Assembly (NCBI GenBank): GCA_045589695.1
Contig: JAZNPP010000010.1
Span: forward strand, 1 to 18,708
From: HGM04593 sp045589695
Lineage (GTDB): Bacteria > Bacteroidota > Bacteroidia > Bacteroidales > Bacteroidaceae
Reading direction: 5' to 3'
Length of the DNA stretch: 18,708 nucleotides
The first letter of the stretch is position 1. Each line of letters opens with the position of its first letter. The notes under the pieces are model-generated. The model searched no databases, was not told the DNA's origin, and saw only the letters and a list, made by a program, of their open reading frames with translations. A program made the translations under genes and the position numbers. Of this stretch, positions 1 through 8,718 are shown in pieces.

Positions 1-10
1 CGACTTCCCA
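1..10. repeat. Left copy of terminal inverted repeat
   Basis: The first ten bases, CGACTTCCCA, recur as their reverse complement at 18694-18703, five bases from the right end. Short inverted terminal repeats are what protein-primed replication of linear phi29-type DNA requires, because the terminal protein starts a strand at each end. The right end carries five more bases (GAGGC) than the left, so the left end may be slightly truncated in the assembly. The true ends cannot be decided from sequence alone. Confidence 0.6.
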
Positions 11-31
11 TTAACTCCCGTTGTACAAAAT

Positions 32-69
32 AAGTGTACAGTGGTCACAATAATAACCACTGTACACTT
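32..69 (-). terminator. Terminator hairpin at the end of the late operon
   Basis: A perfect 14-bp stem (32-45 with 56-69) with a 10-nt loop lies 9 nt downstream of the appendage gene stop. On the minus strand it is followed by ATTTTG, a moderate T-rich tail. It is the last element of the leftward late operon before the genome end. A role at the DNA level near the replication origin is also possible, since it sits about 30 bp from the terminus. Confidence 0.7.
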
Positions 70-78
70 TACACAAAA

Positions 79-3000
79 TTAAGTTAAAGCAGTTAGGACG
101 CTCAAGGCGTAAATATAGCCGCCATCAGAATTAGGATGAATGTAACCGCTCATAAGATTACTGATAACGCCTTCATCATGCGAAGGAATTGGGAAGTTCA
201 AACCACAGATAACACTGCATTTGTTCAAAAGAGCGACATGCTCAATTATGCCACTGATTTTAGGGAGTTTGAAGTAATTGGCATCTGCGTCTGTAGCTCC
301 ACGCTTGATAGGAGTGATGAACACAATTGGTACATTAGTGTGAGTTCTGATTGTAGTGATAGCTGATTGCACCTTGCTATAAAGTTCAGTATCAGATGTG
401 TTATAGCCAGCGTCATTAGTTCCACACGCTATAAAAATCAATGTGGCGGCGCTCCATTCCTCAGCAGTAACGCCATTAAGTTGTGTACTGAGCCAATATC
501 CGCTTGTTCTAACTTCTTCACCAAACACAGCACCAGTAACGGCTTTGTTAGTATTTTCACAACCAAGAATATCTGACAACTGTGTAACCCACGATACACC
601 CCAATCGCCACCATGAGTTATGCTATCACCAAAGGCAAGAATCTTCGTATTCTCGTCAAGATTTATTTCGTGCTTATTTACACAAGTAAAAGCGTTATAT
701 TTACTCAACTCATTCACAGGCAAATTAATATTTTTTACCATATCATTAATACCCGGGATGAGTCCAATATATCCCCTTGCCACATAGTCAATCGCTGTAA
801 GTTTAGGAGAATAAGGCAGAAGCTCGTCACCATACGTCAACTGAATATCACTACAAGTTACGCTTGCACCGCTTGCCGTTGCACTTGTGGTATAAACCCT
901 TATCGTATCAATATCATTATTATCAAGCACAACTCCAACTCTTTCGCCTTCACTAATGCTATATGTATTGCTGAAAACTAACTGGTTGTTTTTCCTTGTC
1001 ATAATACCAATAGTTGTTATATTGTTTAGGTTCTTGCATTTAAATGAGAAAGCAAAAGGCGCTGATTCTACCTCTATAGACGCATTATAATAATTATTAG
1101 TGCCTCGTACTAATGTAAATTCGTTTACGCCATCCCATACGTTATAGCTATCATTAGAAATTTTATCAATAATATCTCTCGCTACGCTATCTTTAACCTC
1201 CAATATTGGAGTATATTCAGTAGCCGAACTACCATATTCAAGCTGAATTTCTTTTGCACTAAATGTGCTTCCATTTTCAGTACCACTTTTAGTATAAATT
1301 CCTATTTGGTCAAAGGTGCTGTTAAAAGTTAAAGATGTTCTTGAGTCCTCAGAAACGTCAACACTTACATTCTCAACTGCTGTTCCATTAAGTCTTGTCT
1401 GTACGCCAATTTGGGTAATTCCGCTCAAATTAAAGCTAACAAAAGATAAAGTAACAGGAAGTGAAACTGGGATAAAACTAATATAATAGTTATTAGCAGT
1501 TCCACGAACAAGGTTAACAATCTGGTCACCCGGCCATTTATTTTTAGTCGGTTCTGTAAGTTCATCAAGTATATTTTCTATATTATTAACTCTTGCAGGT
1601 AAATCATTAAGTGCTTCAACATCGACCTCAAGCGCACCAATTTGCTGTGTATGCTGTGCCGTAATTTCATTAAGCGCACTAATATCACCGCTAACAGAAA
1701 TAGCCTGATTAACCTTACTCCAAAGTTCACTAATACCCTGACTTGCTGTATATTGAAGTTCGACTCTAACGCTAACACTCGGGTCACTGTCAAATATTTT
1801 CTTTATCTCGCAATAATATTCACCCGTGTCCACAGGGCTGAAAGTAAATCTCTGCTGATTCTGAGGGTTAACATCAACCGTTTCAGTATATACAACAGTC
1901 CCATCTCTTTTAGCAATATTAATCTGGTATCTATTTGAACTTGTAGCAGTAGAATCGGGGGTAACAATGACTAAATAATCTTCACCGCTTATTGCGTTGA
2001 AATATTCAAAAAATCTTGTGGGTATGCTTACGCTTTGAGCTGTAACATTAGCTACCAAACTCCATGAATCAGGGCCAGCACCACTTTGTAATGAATCAAT
2101 TTCACCGTCTATTCTTTCAATTTCACTACTAATATCAGTAACAACGATATTATTACCCGGCACCATATTGCTCCCGGGAAGAATTTTATTTACAACCTTA
2201 TAAAGAGTCCCGTTAATATACACAAGTTCGCCCGGATTATATTCTCTTGTAGCGACAAAACTTGTTTCATCGTCAGCAATCCCGCCACTTGTATTAAGTT
2301 TTTCCTGTACTTCTGCGCTCAAATCGCTCTCAGGTATACCCGTACTCGGCTTACTATATGTACCAAGTCCAAGACTCTCAGCAGTATTATTCCCAGCGTT
2401 AAGCGTATGCCCATTAATTTGCGGTTTATTGGACAAATCAGTATAATCCTTCGTTCCGCCTTCGCCGCTATCGCTTTCAATCCTATCTCTAACATCCTGA
2501 CTCAGTGTATCCCAAGGAATACCGCCACTCGGTACAGTATAAGTGCCAAGTCCCAAATCGCTCGGACTATTATTACTCGGAGAAGCCTTTAGTTTTACAT
2601 TATTAATAATATACTCAGTAGCACTGCCAGTCTTATTAAGTTTATCCCGTACCCCCTCACTCAAGTCGCTCTCAGGAATCCCCGTAGGCGGTTTCCAGTA
2701 AGCAATATCAGCTTTAAGCGCTACCTCATTAATAGCACTAACAAGGTTACTCTTAGTCTGTGTCGACAGATTCGCCAAATCACCAATTTCGCTCTTAATA
2801 TTCTCAAGCATCTCTGTGAACTGAGCAACATCCTCAATCCCCTCAATCGTCTCAAGAATCTTCTCAATCTGGTCAACATCCCCTGTCAACCCTTCAATAT
2901 ACTTAGTGAGCTTTGCCAGCACTTCATAATAGCTCAAGCTATCATCAAACACCAGTGGCATCACACTTTGCACCCACCATCTGAACGGTCTATCGTACAT
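79..3000 (-). CDS. Receptor-binding appendage / tail fibre protein with C-terminal SGNH (GDSL) esterase domain
   Basis: This is probably the phi29 gp12 counterpart: last of the structural genes, after the lower collar, and of similar size (973 residues). Residues 1-38 (MYDRPFRWWVQSVMPLVF and following) look like the virion-attachment segment of such proteins in gut podoviruses. Residues 40-80 are heptad-like. Three repeats begin GIPESDLS or GIPWDTLS at about 107, 160 and 221. A beta-rich domain lies at about 312-417. Two tandem modules of about 133 residues (about 485-745), each with LVRGT, NNYY and IQL.YG, resemble carbohydrate-binding jelly rolls. The C-terminal domain has GDSIT (Ser793), GTND (860-863) and His955-Pro-Asn, the SGNH hydrolase blocks, so it probably deacetylates host surface glycans. 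The usual Asp three residues before the His is Gly here. An ATG at 3006 is only 1 nt from GGAGG; the ATG at 3000 has 7-nt spacing and is preferred. Confidence 0.85.
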   Translation of the reverse strand: MYDRPFRWWVQSVMPLVFDDSLSYYEVLAKLTKYIEGLTGDVDQIEKILETIEGIEDVAQFTEMLENIKSEIGDLANLSTQTKSNLVSAINEVALKADIAYWKPPTGIPESDLSEGVRDKLNKTGSATEYIINNVKLKASPSNNSPSDLGLGTYTVPSGGIPWDTLSQDVRDRIESDSGEGGTKDYTDLSNKPQINGHTLNAGNNTAESLGLGTYSKPSTGIPESDLSAEVQEKLNTSGGIADDETSFVATREYNPGELVYINGTLYKVVNKILPGSNMVPGNNIVVTDISSEIERIDGEIDSLQSGAGPDSWSLVANVTAQSVSIPTRFFEYFNAISGEDYLVIVTPDSTATSSNRYQINIAKRDGTVVYTETVDVNPQNQQRFTFSPVDTGEYYCEIKKIFDSDPSVSVRVELQYTASQGISELWSKVNQAISVSGDISALNEITAQHTQQIGALEVDVEALNDLPARVNNIENILDELTEPTKNKWPGDQIVNLVRGTANNYYISFIPVSLPVTLSFVSFNLSGITQIGVQTRLNGTAVENVSVDVSEDSRTSLTFNSTFDQIGIYTKSGTENGSTFSAKEIQLEYGSSATEYTPILEVKDSVARDIIDKISNDSYNVWDGVNEFTLVRGTNNYYNASIEVESAPFAFSFKCKNLNNITTIGIMTRKNNQLVFSNTYSISEGERVGVVLDNNDIDTIRVYTTSATASGASVTCSDIQLTYGDELLPYSPKLTAIDYVARGYIGLIPGINDMVKNINLPVNELSKYNAFTCVNKHEINLDENTKILAFGDSITHGGDWGVSWVTQLSDILGCENTNKAVTGAVFGEEVRTSGYWLSTQLNGVTAEEWSAATLIFIACGTNDAGYNTSDTELYSKVQSAITTIRTHTNVPIVFITPIKRGATDADANYFKLPKISGIIEHVALLNKCSVICGLNFPIPSHDEGVISNLMSGYIHPNSDGGYIYALSVLTALT

Positions 3001-3013
3001 ATTCATTCCTCCA

Positions 3014-3781
3014 TTACCACAGTAACATGAACAAATCTTTTAGTTCATCAATTATCTGCATATCTATGTTCAACAGGTTTTCCCTATATTCCCTAATATC
3101 CTTCGCATAGCTTCTGCCCGGGAATTTCCCAAACACATGGTCAATATAATCCTTAGTCGTATTAAAATTCCCTGTCTCGCTATCAGTTCCAACTATGCTA
3201 CCATTAACAGTATTAAGATTATGTCCATTCTTACTATAACTATTTTCGCCTTCATTTTCCTCGATTGTGGCATTTGTTAAATATTCGTCATTCTCGATAC
3301 CAATTAACCCGCCTTGTGGGGTATCACTGAACTTATTAACTCTCTTATTCTTACCACTATTTTCTCCACTTTCATCATACGCAGTATTATTTGTACTATT
3401 ATTCACCGTATTGCTCTGCCCAGCTCTATTATTCTCCCCCACATCAGTACCCTTTGTAGTCTTATAATAGTCTGCATCATACAATGGATTGTACTTAAAA
3501 GTCGTGCTTTCATACAATTCATTATAATACGGCATAATCTCATTCAGTTTTGTTTCAAGTTTCAGTTTCCAAAGCCCAACTGTTTCAAGTCCTATTTCTC
3601 TTGTATAATAGTGCTTCAAAATCTTAGTACAAAGAACACTCCTATAATCCTCATCCCAAATAGGAAAGTCAAAGTCAAAGATTTTTTGCCAAGAGTTAGC
3701 AATATACTGCGATACATTCCCCTCGGTTAAACCGGAGTTAACCTCGCAGATATATCTTACCTCAGTAGTATACTTACTCAT
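3014..3781 (-). CDS. Lower collar protein (phi29 gp11-like)
   Basis: This 255-residue protein should form the lower collar or proximal tail tube below the connector. Its place between the connector and appendage genes matches gene 11 of phi29. The N-terminal half is helical and aromatic (FPIWDEDYRSVLCTKILKHYY at about 40-60). A low-complexity Asn/Ser/Gly stretch follows (about 115-145), then KFSDTPQGGL, a motif I associate with this family, and a C-terminal helical segment with GKFPGRSYAKDIREYR. GAGG lies 9 nt before the ATG, and the connector gene ends 6 nt upstream. The function rests on order and recognised motifs, not on a search. Confidence 0.85.
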   Translation of the reverse strand: MSKYTTEVRYICEVNSGLTEGNVSQYIANSWQKIFDFDFPIWDEDYRSVLCTKILKHYYTREIGLETVGLWKLKLETKLNEIMPYYNELYESTTFKYNPLYDADYYKTTKGTDVGENNRAGQSNTVNNSTNNTAYDESGENSGKNKRVNKFSDTPQGGLIGIENDEYLTNATIEENEGENSYSKNGHNLNTVNGSIVGTDSETGNFNTTKDYIDHVFGKFPGRSYAKDIREYRENLLNIDMQIIDELKDLFMLLW

Positions 3782-3787
3782 ACCTTC

Positions 3788-4732
3788 TTACCTCGTTCTT
3801 AAATCCTTTACCATAGGAGTCGGCTTACCGGGATTATCCTCTGTTTCATTTTCAATAATATTTTCATCGTCAGTCTGCCTAAAGTCTTCTCTATAATCAA
3901 CACCAACCTCAACATTAAATATCTTTTTAATCTTTTCACACGCTTCACGCCTAATCTCAAGTCTTGTGTATCTGCTTGCAATAGTGCCGCCCATATTTCT
4001 AATAACTTCATCACTTACAAGTCTTTCTTTCTTCTGATAACTAATATTACTAATACCCAAATATGTCAGCGCTTCATTCCAAATCTGCATTTTAATCTGG
4101 TACAACTTATCCGCAACAAAAGGTGCTCCAGTATTAATACTCTTAATATCCTTTACGTTTAATTCCTTCTGTCCAAAGATAAACGGGTAATTCCCATCAA
4201 ACTGCTCGTACAGATTTTGCATACTAAGTCTTTCATTCTCATTACACAGAATAGCAATAGGCGTCTTTTGTGCTTTGCAGTTGACAGCAATACTTTCTTC
4301 CAAATCACTAAGCATACTCGCATAATGGTCAACAGTATAACAGCTCGGAATCCTCAAATAATTATTATAAATAACAACGCTATTAGTTTCATCAAGTTCC
4401 TTCTTATAATTAGTATTCTTACTATAAGCCATTCTTCTCTTTGGCATATCGTCAAGGTCATATGGCCCACTCAGCATAACAGGAAGGCAAAGGAACTCAT
4501 CCAATTCCTCATCTTTAAAGAAAACAGTAGCGCCCTTGTAATACTCATGATATTCAATTTGCCTATCATTTAAGAACGTTCTCTGGTTCTCAGGAATCTT
4601 ATCAAAATTCCATGCAATCATGCTCATGCCAAGTTCCATAAGCTGATTTCTATATTTTACATAACTATTAATATTCCCGCCAAGGATTCTTTTATCTTTA
4701 TTACTCCCCCATTTAGTTTTAGTTTTAGCCAT
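3788..4732 (-). CDS. Connector / portal (upper collar) protein, phi29 gp10-like
   Basis: This is the dodecameric portal through which DNA enters the prohead; with the pRNA and ATPase it forms the packaging motor. The 314-residue length is close to phi29 gp10. It starts with a basic segment (MAKTKTKWGSNKDKRIL), then MIAWNFDKIPENQ and FFKDEELDEFLCLPV. A central helical region (QIKMQIWNEALTYLGISN) is followed by KKERLVSDEV and RYTRLEIRREACEKIKKIF, and the C-terminus is acidic (DDENIIENETEDN). A GTG at 4741 would give 317 residues. The ATG at 4732 has GAAGGAAG about 8 nt upstream and overlaps the tail-knob stop by 8 nt, so it is preferred; translational coupling is likely. Confidence 0.88.
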   Translation of the reverse strand: MAKTKTKWGSNKDKRILGGNINSYVKYRNQLMELGMSMIAWNFDKIPENQRTFLNDRQIEYHEYYKGATVFFKDEELDEFLCLPVMLSGPYDLDDMPKRRMAYSKNTNYKKELDETNSVVIYNNYLRIPSCYTVDHYASMLSDLEESIAVNCKAQKTPIAILCNENERLSMQNLYEQFDGNYPFIFGQKELNVKDIKSINTGAPFVADKLYQIKMQIWNEALTYLGISNISYQKKERLVSDEVIRNMGGTIASRYTRLEIRREACEKIKKIFNVEVGVDYREDFRQTDDENIIENETEDNPGKPTPMVKDLRTR

Positions 4733-6947
4733 TACCTTCACTTCCTTCTATTGGGGTGTTTGGATTCACTTCGGGGTCAAAGTTGCCAAACACGGCATCG
4801 GGTTGCCAAAATCGAATACCCTTGTCAAAGATACTTTCAATTGATCTTTTCATATCTCCCGGAATCAATCCGTCCATACTGCATCCAATTGTTTTTACAT
4901 AGCTATACTTAGGTCTTGCGTTAAGAATAGGTGTACCAACTCTATTAGTCTTATAACCATACATATCAAAAAATTTATCAATAATTTCAGCATACTCCTG
5001 CTTAATCTGTTTGTAATACCAACTGAAAGTCAACTGTGCGGCCTGATAAGTCAAGTTGCCATTCATAGCACCGTGGCTCTGCGGCGGTCTTCTGCTATGG
5101 TCGTATAGCGTTCCCAGTGCTCCAAGAGTAGCACCAATAAGGCCAGTAAAGTTCTGAGTCCTACCGCTCATATAAGCGTTAAGGTTGGCATTTTCTTTAG
5201 GCGTATACATTGCATGTTGACCAATGTAGCCAGCTGGGTTAACGCCTGCTACAGCTGAGCCAGGGTCAGCGGACATAATACCAGCGTTCATTAACCCTTT
5301 AGCAGATGTAGCATATGCATTTGCAATAGTTGTAGCCCATCCAGCTATAAGGCTACCAGCTGTAGCACCGATAACACCAGCGTTTTGTGACAACCATGCT
5401 CTAAAGCTATCAGTGGTAAAACTACACATGGGAAAACCAGACAGCACTAATTCATCATCGACAGCACCGCTCATATATCCATTTCCATTGTAAAACAGTG
5501 GAGCAACATACATACCCGGATTTGTACTCAAGTTTCCCCAAATACTAAACATACAACTTTCTCTATACTGAGGATTAGAAAAATCTTCAAATCTGTACTG
5601 GGCTTCATTACCGCTATTATTTGTTACATACAATTCATTATACGGCGAACAGAATAGTTTTTTATTTCTCGGAATATATGCATCATCAAGATTAGGACTA
5701 CCAATCATTGTAGGAAACGGCACACGCATTGAAAGAGGACTAACACCATCTGTCAACTGTTCTCCTTTTGGGAAGAACTCATAAGGCATCATGAACGCAC
5801 AAAGAACGCCAGATTCAAGGTTAGATGAAGCAACAGTCTTAAAGAATTTATTTAACTTATTAATTTCTGAAAGACTACCGTCAGTTCCGGGAACAAGCGT
5901 TCTAATTGCGCACAGTCCTCTATTGCTATCAGTAGAGAAATAAGGAACGCCAGCGCCATAGTTACCGCTACGCTCAGTGATTAAAACTATTCTTAGGTCA
6001 CTGTCATCAAGGGTTGCACTATAAACGGCGCTTTCACTATAAATCTTATCGGCTACAGCTCTTGCCATAGAATAATCATCATACGCCTGTGAAGCAGTCA
6101 ACGTTAATGCTACGTCCCCAATCTCAACATAGTCACCTTCCTCAAAGTGGTCATTGAACAATGCTTCATAAATTCCTTGCTCTGGTTCGCTCTCAATTCT
6201 GAACACATTGTATCTTACACCACTATAATATTCACCGCCGCCACCATATCCAGCCGCACCCGGAATAATAACACCGTATGAATATTTAGGTCTTCCAGAA
6301 ATGACGTCACCACTTGCAGTAAGAATATCATCAATATCAAATGAAGTAGCTACAACAACACATCTCTGGTATTCAAACCTATTGTACATGAAACTCTCAC
6401 CAGTAGGAGCAAGTGGGTCTTGCAAATACACGCTTGCCGGGATGCTCCTATACGGCCCAGTTTCAAGCCCTTCTGGTAATGTATGTTCACCGTAGTTATC
6501 GGTAACAGTATGTTCCCTCTCAATCAAGCACTGATTAAAGCTCCAATCAAACATATAGGTTTGAATCGGGTCAATGTGATAAACAATCGTCACAGTATTA
6601 TTGTTTAGATACTCAGCACTGTCAATGAAAGCATAGAACCATTTGTTTTCAAAACTTGTATTCTTAAACGCCATATAATTAGCATTATAAACAGCGGCAA
6701 TAATCTTATCCTTATATACCTCAGATGTAATATCATTTTCAAAGCCAATTTTAATAACCCCTCTTGTCACTCTTGTATAGCTATTCTTAGTCAATGTAAT
6801 AGGTCTAAATGCTTCAAGATAATTGCACTGCTGTTCAGCGCTCACAAACAGCACCGTATTCTCCATATTCGGGTCAAACGGTACAGGCGCTCCTGTAATA
6901 TCAGTAGTATAAATTTTAACTATGCTATTAGGCTCAACATAACTCAT
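4725..6947 (-). CDS. Tail knob / distal tube protein (phi29 gp9-like)
   Basis: This 740-residue protein should form the distal tail tube that enters the cell envelope. It lies between the capsid and connector genes, as gene 9 does in phi29. The N-terminus (VLFVSAEQQCNYLEAF, then WFYAFI, NNTVTIVYHIDPIQTYMFDW, IEREH) has the gp9 pattern. A hydrophobic, Gly/Ala-rich region at about 521-617 (GVIGATAGSLIAGWATT; FTGLIGATLGALGTLYDH) corresponds to the long loops that in phi29 gp9 plug the tube and form a membrane channel. It is longer than phi29 gp9 (about 600 residues). Part of the excess is a domain at about 255-335 containing VEIGDVALTLTASQAYDDY, which looks inserted. AGGGG precedes the ATG. Confidence 0.87.
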   Translation of the reverse strand: MSYVEPNSIVKIYTTDITGAPVPFDPNMENTVLFVSAEQQCNYLEAFRPITLTKNSYTRVTRGVIKIGFENDITSEVYKDKIIAAVYNANYMAFKNTSFENKWFYAFIDSAEYLNNNTVTIVYHIDPIQTYMFDWSFNQCLIEREHTVTDNYGEHTLPEGLETGPYRSIPASVYLQDPLAPTGESFMYNRFEYQRCVVVATSFDIDDILTASGDVISGRPKYSYGVIIPGAAGYGGGGEYYSGVRYNVFRIESEPEQGIYEALFNDHFEEGDYVEIGDVALTLTASQAYDDYSMARAVADKIYSESAVYSATLDDSDLRIVLITERSGNYGAGVPYFSTDSNRGLCAIRTLVPGTDGSLSEINKLNKFFKTVASSNLESGVLCAFMMPYEFFPKGEQLTDGVSPLSMRVPFPTMIGSPNLDDAYIPRNKKLFCSPYNELYVTNNSGNEAQYRFEDFSNPQYRESCMFSIWGNLSTNPGMYVAPLFYNGNGYMSGAVDDELVLSGFPMCSFTTDSFRAWLSQNAGVIGATAGSLIAGWATTIANAYATSAKGLMNAGIMSADPGSAVAGVNPAGYIGQHAMYTPKENANLNAYMSGRTQNFTGLIGATLGALGTLYDHSRRPPQSHGAMNGNLTYQAAQLTFSWYYKQIKQEYAEIIDKFFDMYGYKTNRVGTPILNARPKYSYVKTIGCSMDGLIPGDMKRSIESIFDKGIRFWQPDAVFGNFDPEVNPNTPIEGSEGNG

Positions 6948-6967
6948 ACGCTCACCCCTTCATTAAA

Positions 6968-6995
6968 ATAGGGGAAGATTTAATTCTTCCCCTAT
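6968..6995 (-). terminator. Terminator or attenuator between capsid and tail-knob genes
   Basis: An 11-bp perfect stem (6968-6978 with 6985-6995) and 6-nt loop lies 20 nt after the capsid stop. On the minus strand the stem is followed by TTTT. No promoter is visible between it and the tail-knob start, so tail, collar and appendage genes must be reached by read-through. This would make capsid protein, needed in hundreds of copies, more abundant than the downstream products. Confidence 0.8.
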
Positions 6996-7014
6996 GCTTA
7001 ACACTATTTCTAAC

Positions 7015-8421
7015 TTAGGTCTTCGTCATCGTGACAGTAGCACCAGCGGCAACCGTTTTGAGGTTAACAGTAGCGGTGTACTCAGCGTCACCAATCTTAC
7101 CAGTAACAACAGCGGCGGTAGCATCATCAAGCGCAGTAGCCGGGATAAAGATTGCACCGTAAGGCTGAACAGCAATTCCAAGCTCAGTAAGATCCTCAGT
7201 CTGGACAAACACCATGTTATGGTCAGCAAGGCTATCAACAGCGGCGGGCTGGAGAGTAACAACCTTTGCATAGGCAGTAACATCTACATCAGCAACGGTG
7301 TACGCAACACTCGCAGGAGCAGTAATAGTAGCACTATCATCAACAAACACAATAGCATTTGCAAACGGGCTCACGCTGATAGTCTTCCACACATGGTAAA
7401 AATAGTTCCACCGCAAACCGCTGGAAATGAACTTCTCAGCGAACTGATTAAGGTTATCATAAACCTGGAACCAGTTTTCGTCCATAATCAGTGCCTTAAC
7501 ATTCGCCATCAGTGCCAGCTCAGCGGCGGTGATCTCCTCAAGACCGTCACTCTCACTTCTGATAATGTCAAATCTGTCATTATCAAACGTGGTAAAATCA
7601 TCAATCAGGAACAGGGAACCCATGAAGTCAGCCTTGCTCATGTTGAACGCACTTGCAAGCACATCAACATCGAAGTCAGCATTAAACTGAGCATCCATGA
7701 AGATAACCTGTCTGTCCTTCGGAGTGGTGGTCTTAACAGCGGCGGCATTGTAATCGCTGGACATGAACGGGAGAAGATTACTCTTGCCACGGAAAGCCTT
7801 AGCATAGTTGTGCATGTCAGAGCCGTCAACACCAATGGGTTTAAGCTGACCCTTGGTAACACCCTTGATGATGAGATACTTGAACAGAAGGAACTCATCA
7901 TAGTTGGCGGCAGTATAGACAGCGTCAACAATGTAAGAGATGAGATTGGTAACACCCTCAGCGTTAAGAAAAGCCTGTTTAAGCTGTTCCATGCTGACAG
8001 AAACAGGATAGATAACCTGCCAGTTCATAGCATGGAAAGCAGACTTCACGTTGGGCTTGTACTGCTTGAACTCGCGGGCTTCAGCCTTTTCCTGAGAGAA
8101 CGTGAAAGCCTTAGTGATACCAACGAAAATGTCTTCGATAGTCTCACCGTAGTCAATCATACCCTTCTTCAATCTTACATAGGGGTTATTGAAAGTGGCA
8201 GACTGAACACGAACAGCGGCGATACGGTTTACCAGAGCATTGATAAACTCATTCGCCATTGCAGGAGTACCGTACAGGACTTCACCCACGCGAGGAATAT
8301 CAACAGCGGTGGAAACTTCGGGAACCTGATTCTGGTAAGCAAGAGAAGCATTGTCACGAATAACGTTAAGAATATCAATAGTAGACGCATTGAGCGTAGT
8401 AGCGGCAATTCTATGTGCCAT
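7015..8421 (-). CDS. Major capsid protein (phi29 gp8-like, HK97 fold with Ig-like C-terminal domain)
   Basis: This 468-residue protein is the probable major head protein, close in length to phi29 gp8 (448). Its position directly after the small scaffold and before the tail knob is the phi29 order. The N-terminal half has MAHRIAATTLNASTIDILN and VGEVLYGTPAMANEFINALV, and the centre has VIFMDAQFNADFDVDVLASAFN and the Trp/Tyr-rich GLRWNYFYHVWKTI, after which gp8-type shells end. Residues about 362-468 form a separate Val/Ala/Thr-rich beta domain, consistent with the BIG2-type domain on the outer face of gp8. AAGGAG lies 10 nt before the ATG. Base composition is GC-richer than flanking genes, as expected for a highly expressed gene. 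Confidence 0.9.
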   Translation of the reverse strand: MAHRIAATTLNASTIDILNVIRDNASLAYQNQVPEVSTAVDIPRVGEVLYGTPAMANEFINALVNRIAAVRVQSATFNNPYVRLKKGMIDYGETIEDIFVGITKAFTFSQEKAEAREFKQYKPNVKSAFHAMNWQVIYPVSVSMEQLKQAFLNAEGVTNLISYIVDAVYTAANYDEFLLFKYLIIKGVTKGQLKPIGVDGSDMHNYAKAFRGKSNLLPFMSSDYNAAAVKTTTPKDRQVIFMDAQFNADFDVDVLASAFNMSKADFMGSLFLIDDFTTFDNDRFDIIRSESDGLEEITAAELALMANVKALIMDENWFQVYDNLNQFAEKFISSGLRWNYFYHVWKTISVSPFANAIVFVDDSATITAPASVAYTVADVDVTAYAKVVTLQPAAVDSLADHNMVFVQTEDLTELGIAVQPYGAIFIPATALDDATAAVVTGKIGDAEYTATVNLKTVAAGATVTMTKT

Positions 8422-8428
8422 TATTTAG

Positions 8429-8716
8429 TCACTCCTTCTTAAATAAATCTTCGTACTTTCTGGGCTTTTTGGGTTCGCCATCATCTTCATCCTCCTGAGG
8501 GTCATCCCTTTTACCCATAAAGGCATCACGGTATTTCTTTCTCCATGACTTATCAAGGTCATCTTTTTCTCTCCTGAGTGCGGCAATGGTGTCTGCACCA
8601 TTTTCTGCAAAGGTGTCCTTCATGTCAGTCATGAAGTTCAGCACATTATCATCCGTGTTTTCCTCACCAATGATAGCACTGAATTGACTCATTAGTTCTT
8701 CCTGTGTTCTTACCAT
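8429..8716 (-). CDS. Head scaffolding protein (phi29 gp7-like)
   Basis: This 95-residue charged helical protein sits immediately upstream of the capsid gene, where phi29 has gene 7 (98 residues). The N-terminal half (FSAIIGEENTDDNVLNFMTDMKDTF) is helical and suited to coiled-coil dimerisation. The C-terminal third is highly charged (REKDDLDKSWRKKYRD, then DDPQEDEDDGEPKKPRKYEDLFKKE), as in scaffolds that bind the inside of the shell and leave during packaging. Its AGAGG ribosome site lies in the last codons of the lysozyme gene, and the intergenic gap is 2 nt. Sequence identity to gp7 is not obvious by eye; the call relies on size, charge pattern and synteny. Confidence 0.75.
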   Translation of the reverse strand: MVRTQEELMSQFSAIIGEENTDDNVLNFMTDMKDTFAENGADTIAALRREKDDLDKSWRKKYRDAFMGKRDDPQEDEDDGEPKKPRKYEDLFKKE

Positions 8717-8718
8717 TG

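Noticed and set aside
6994..8442. 482-codon open frame on the plus strand opposite the capsid gene
   Set aside because: It lies antisense to a clear major capsid gene, has no recognised domain, and its composition mirrors the capsid codon bias. Long antisense frames are common opposite strongly biased genes.
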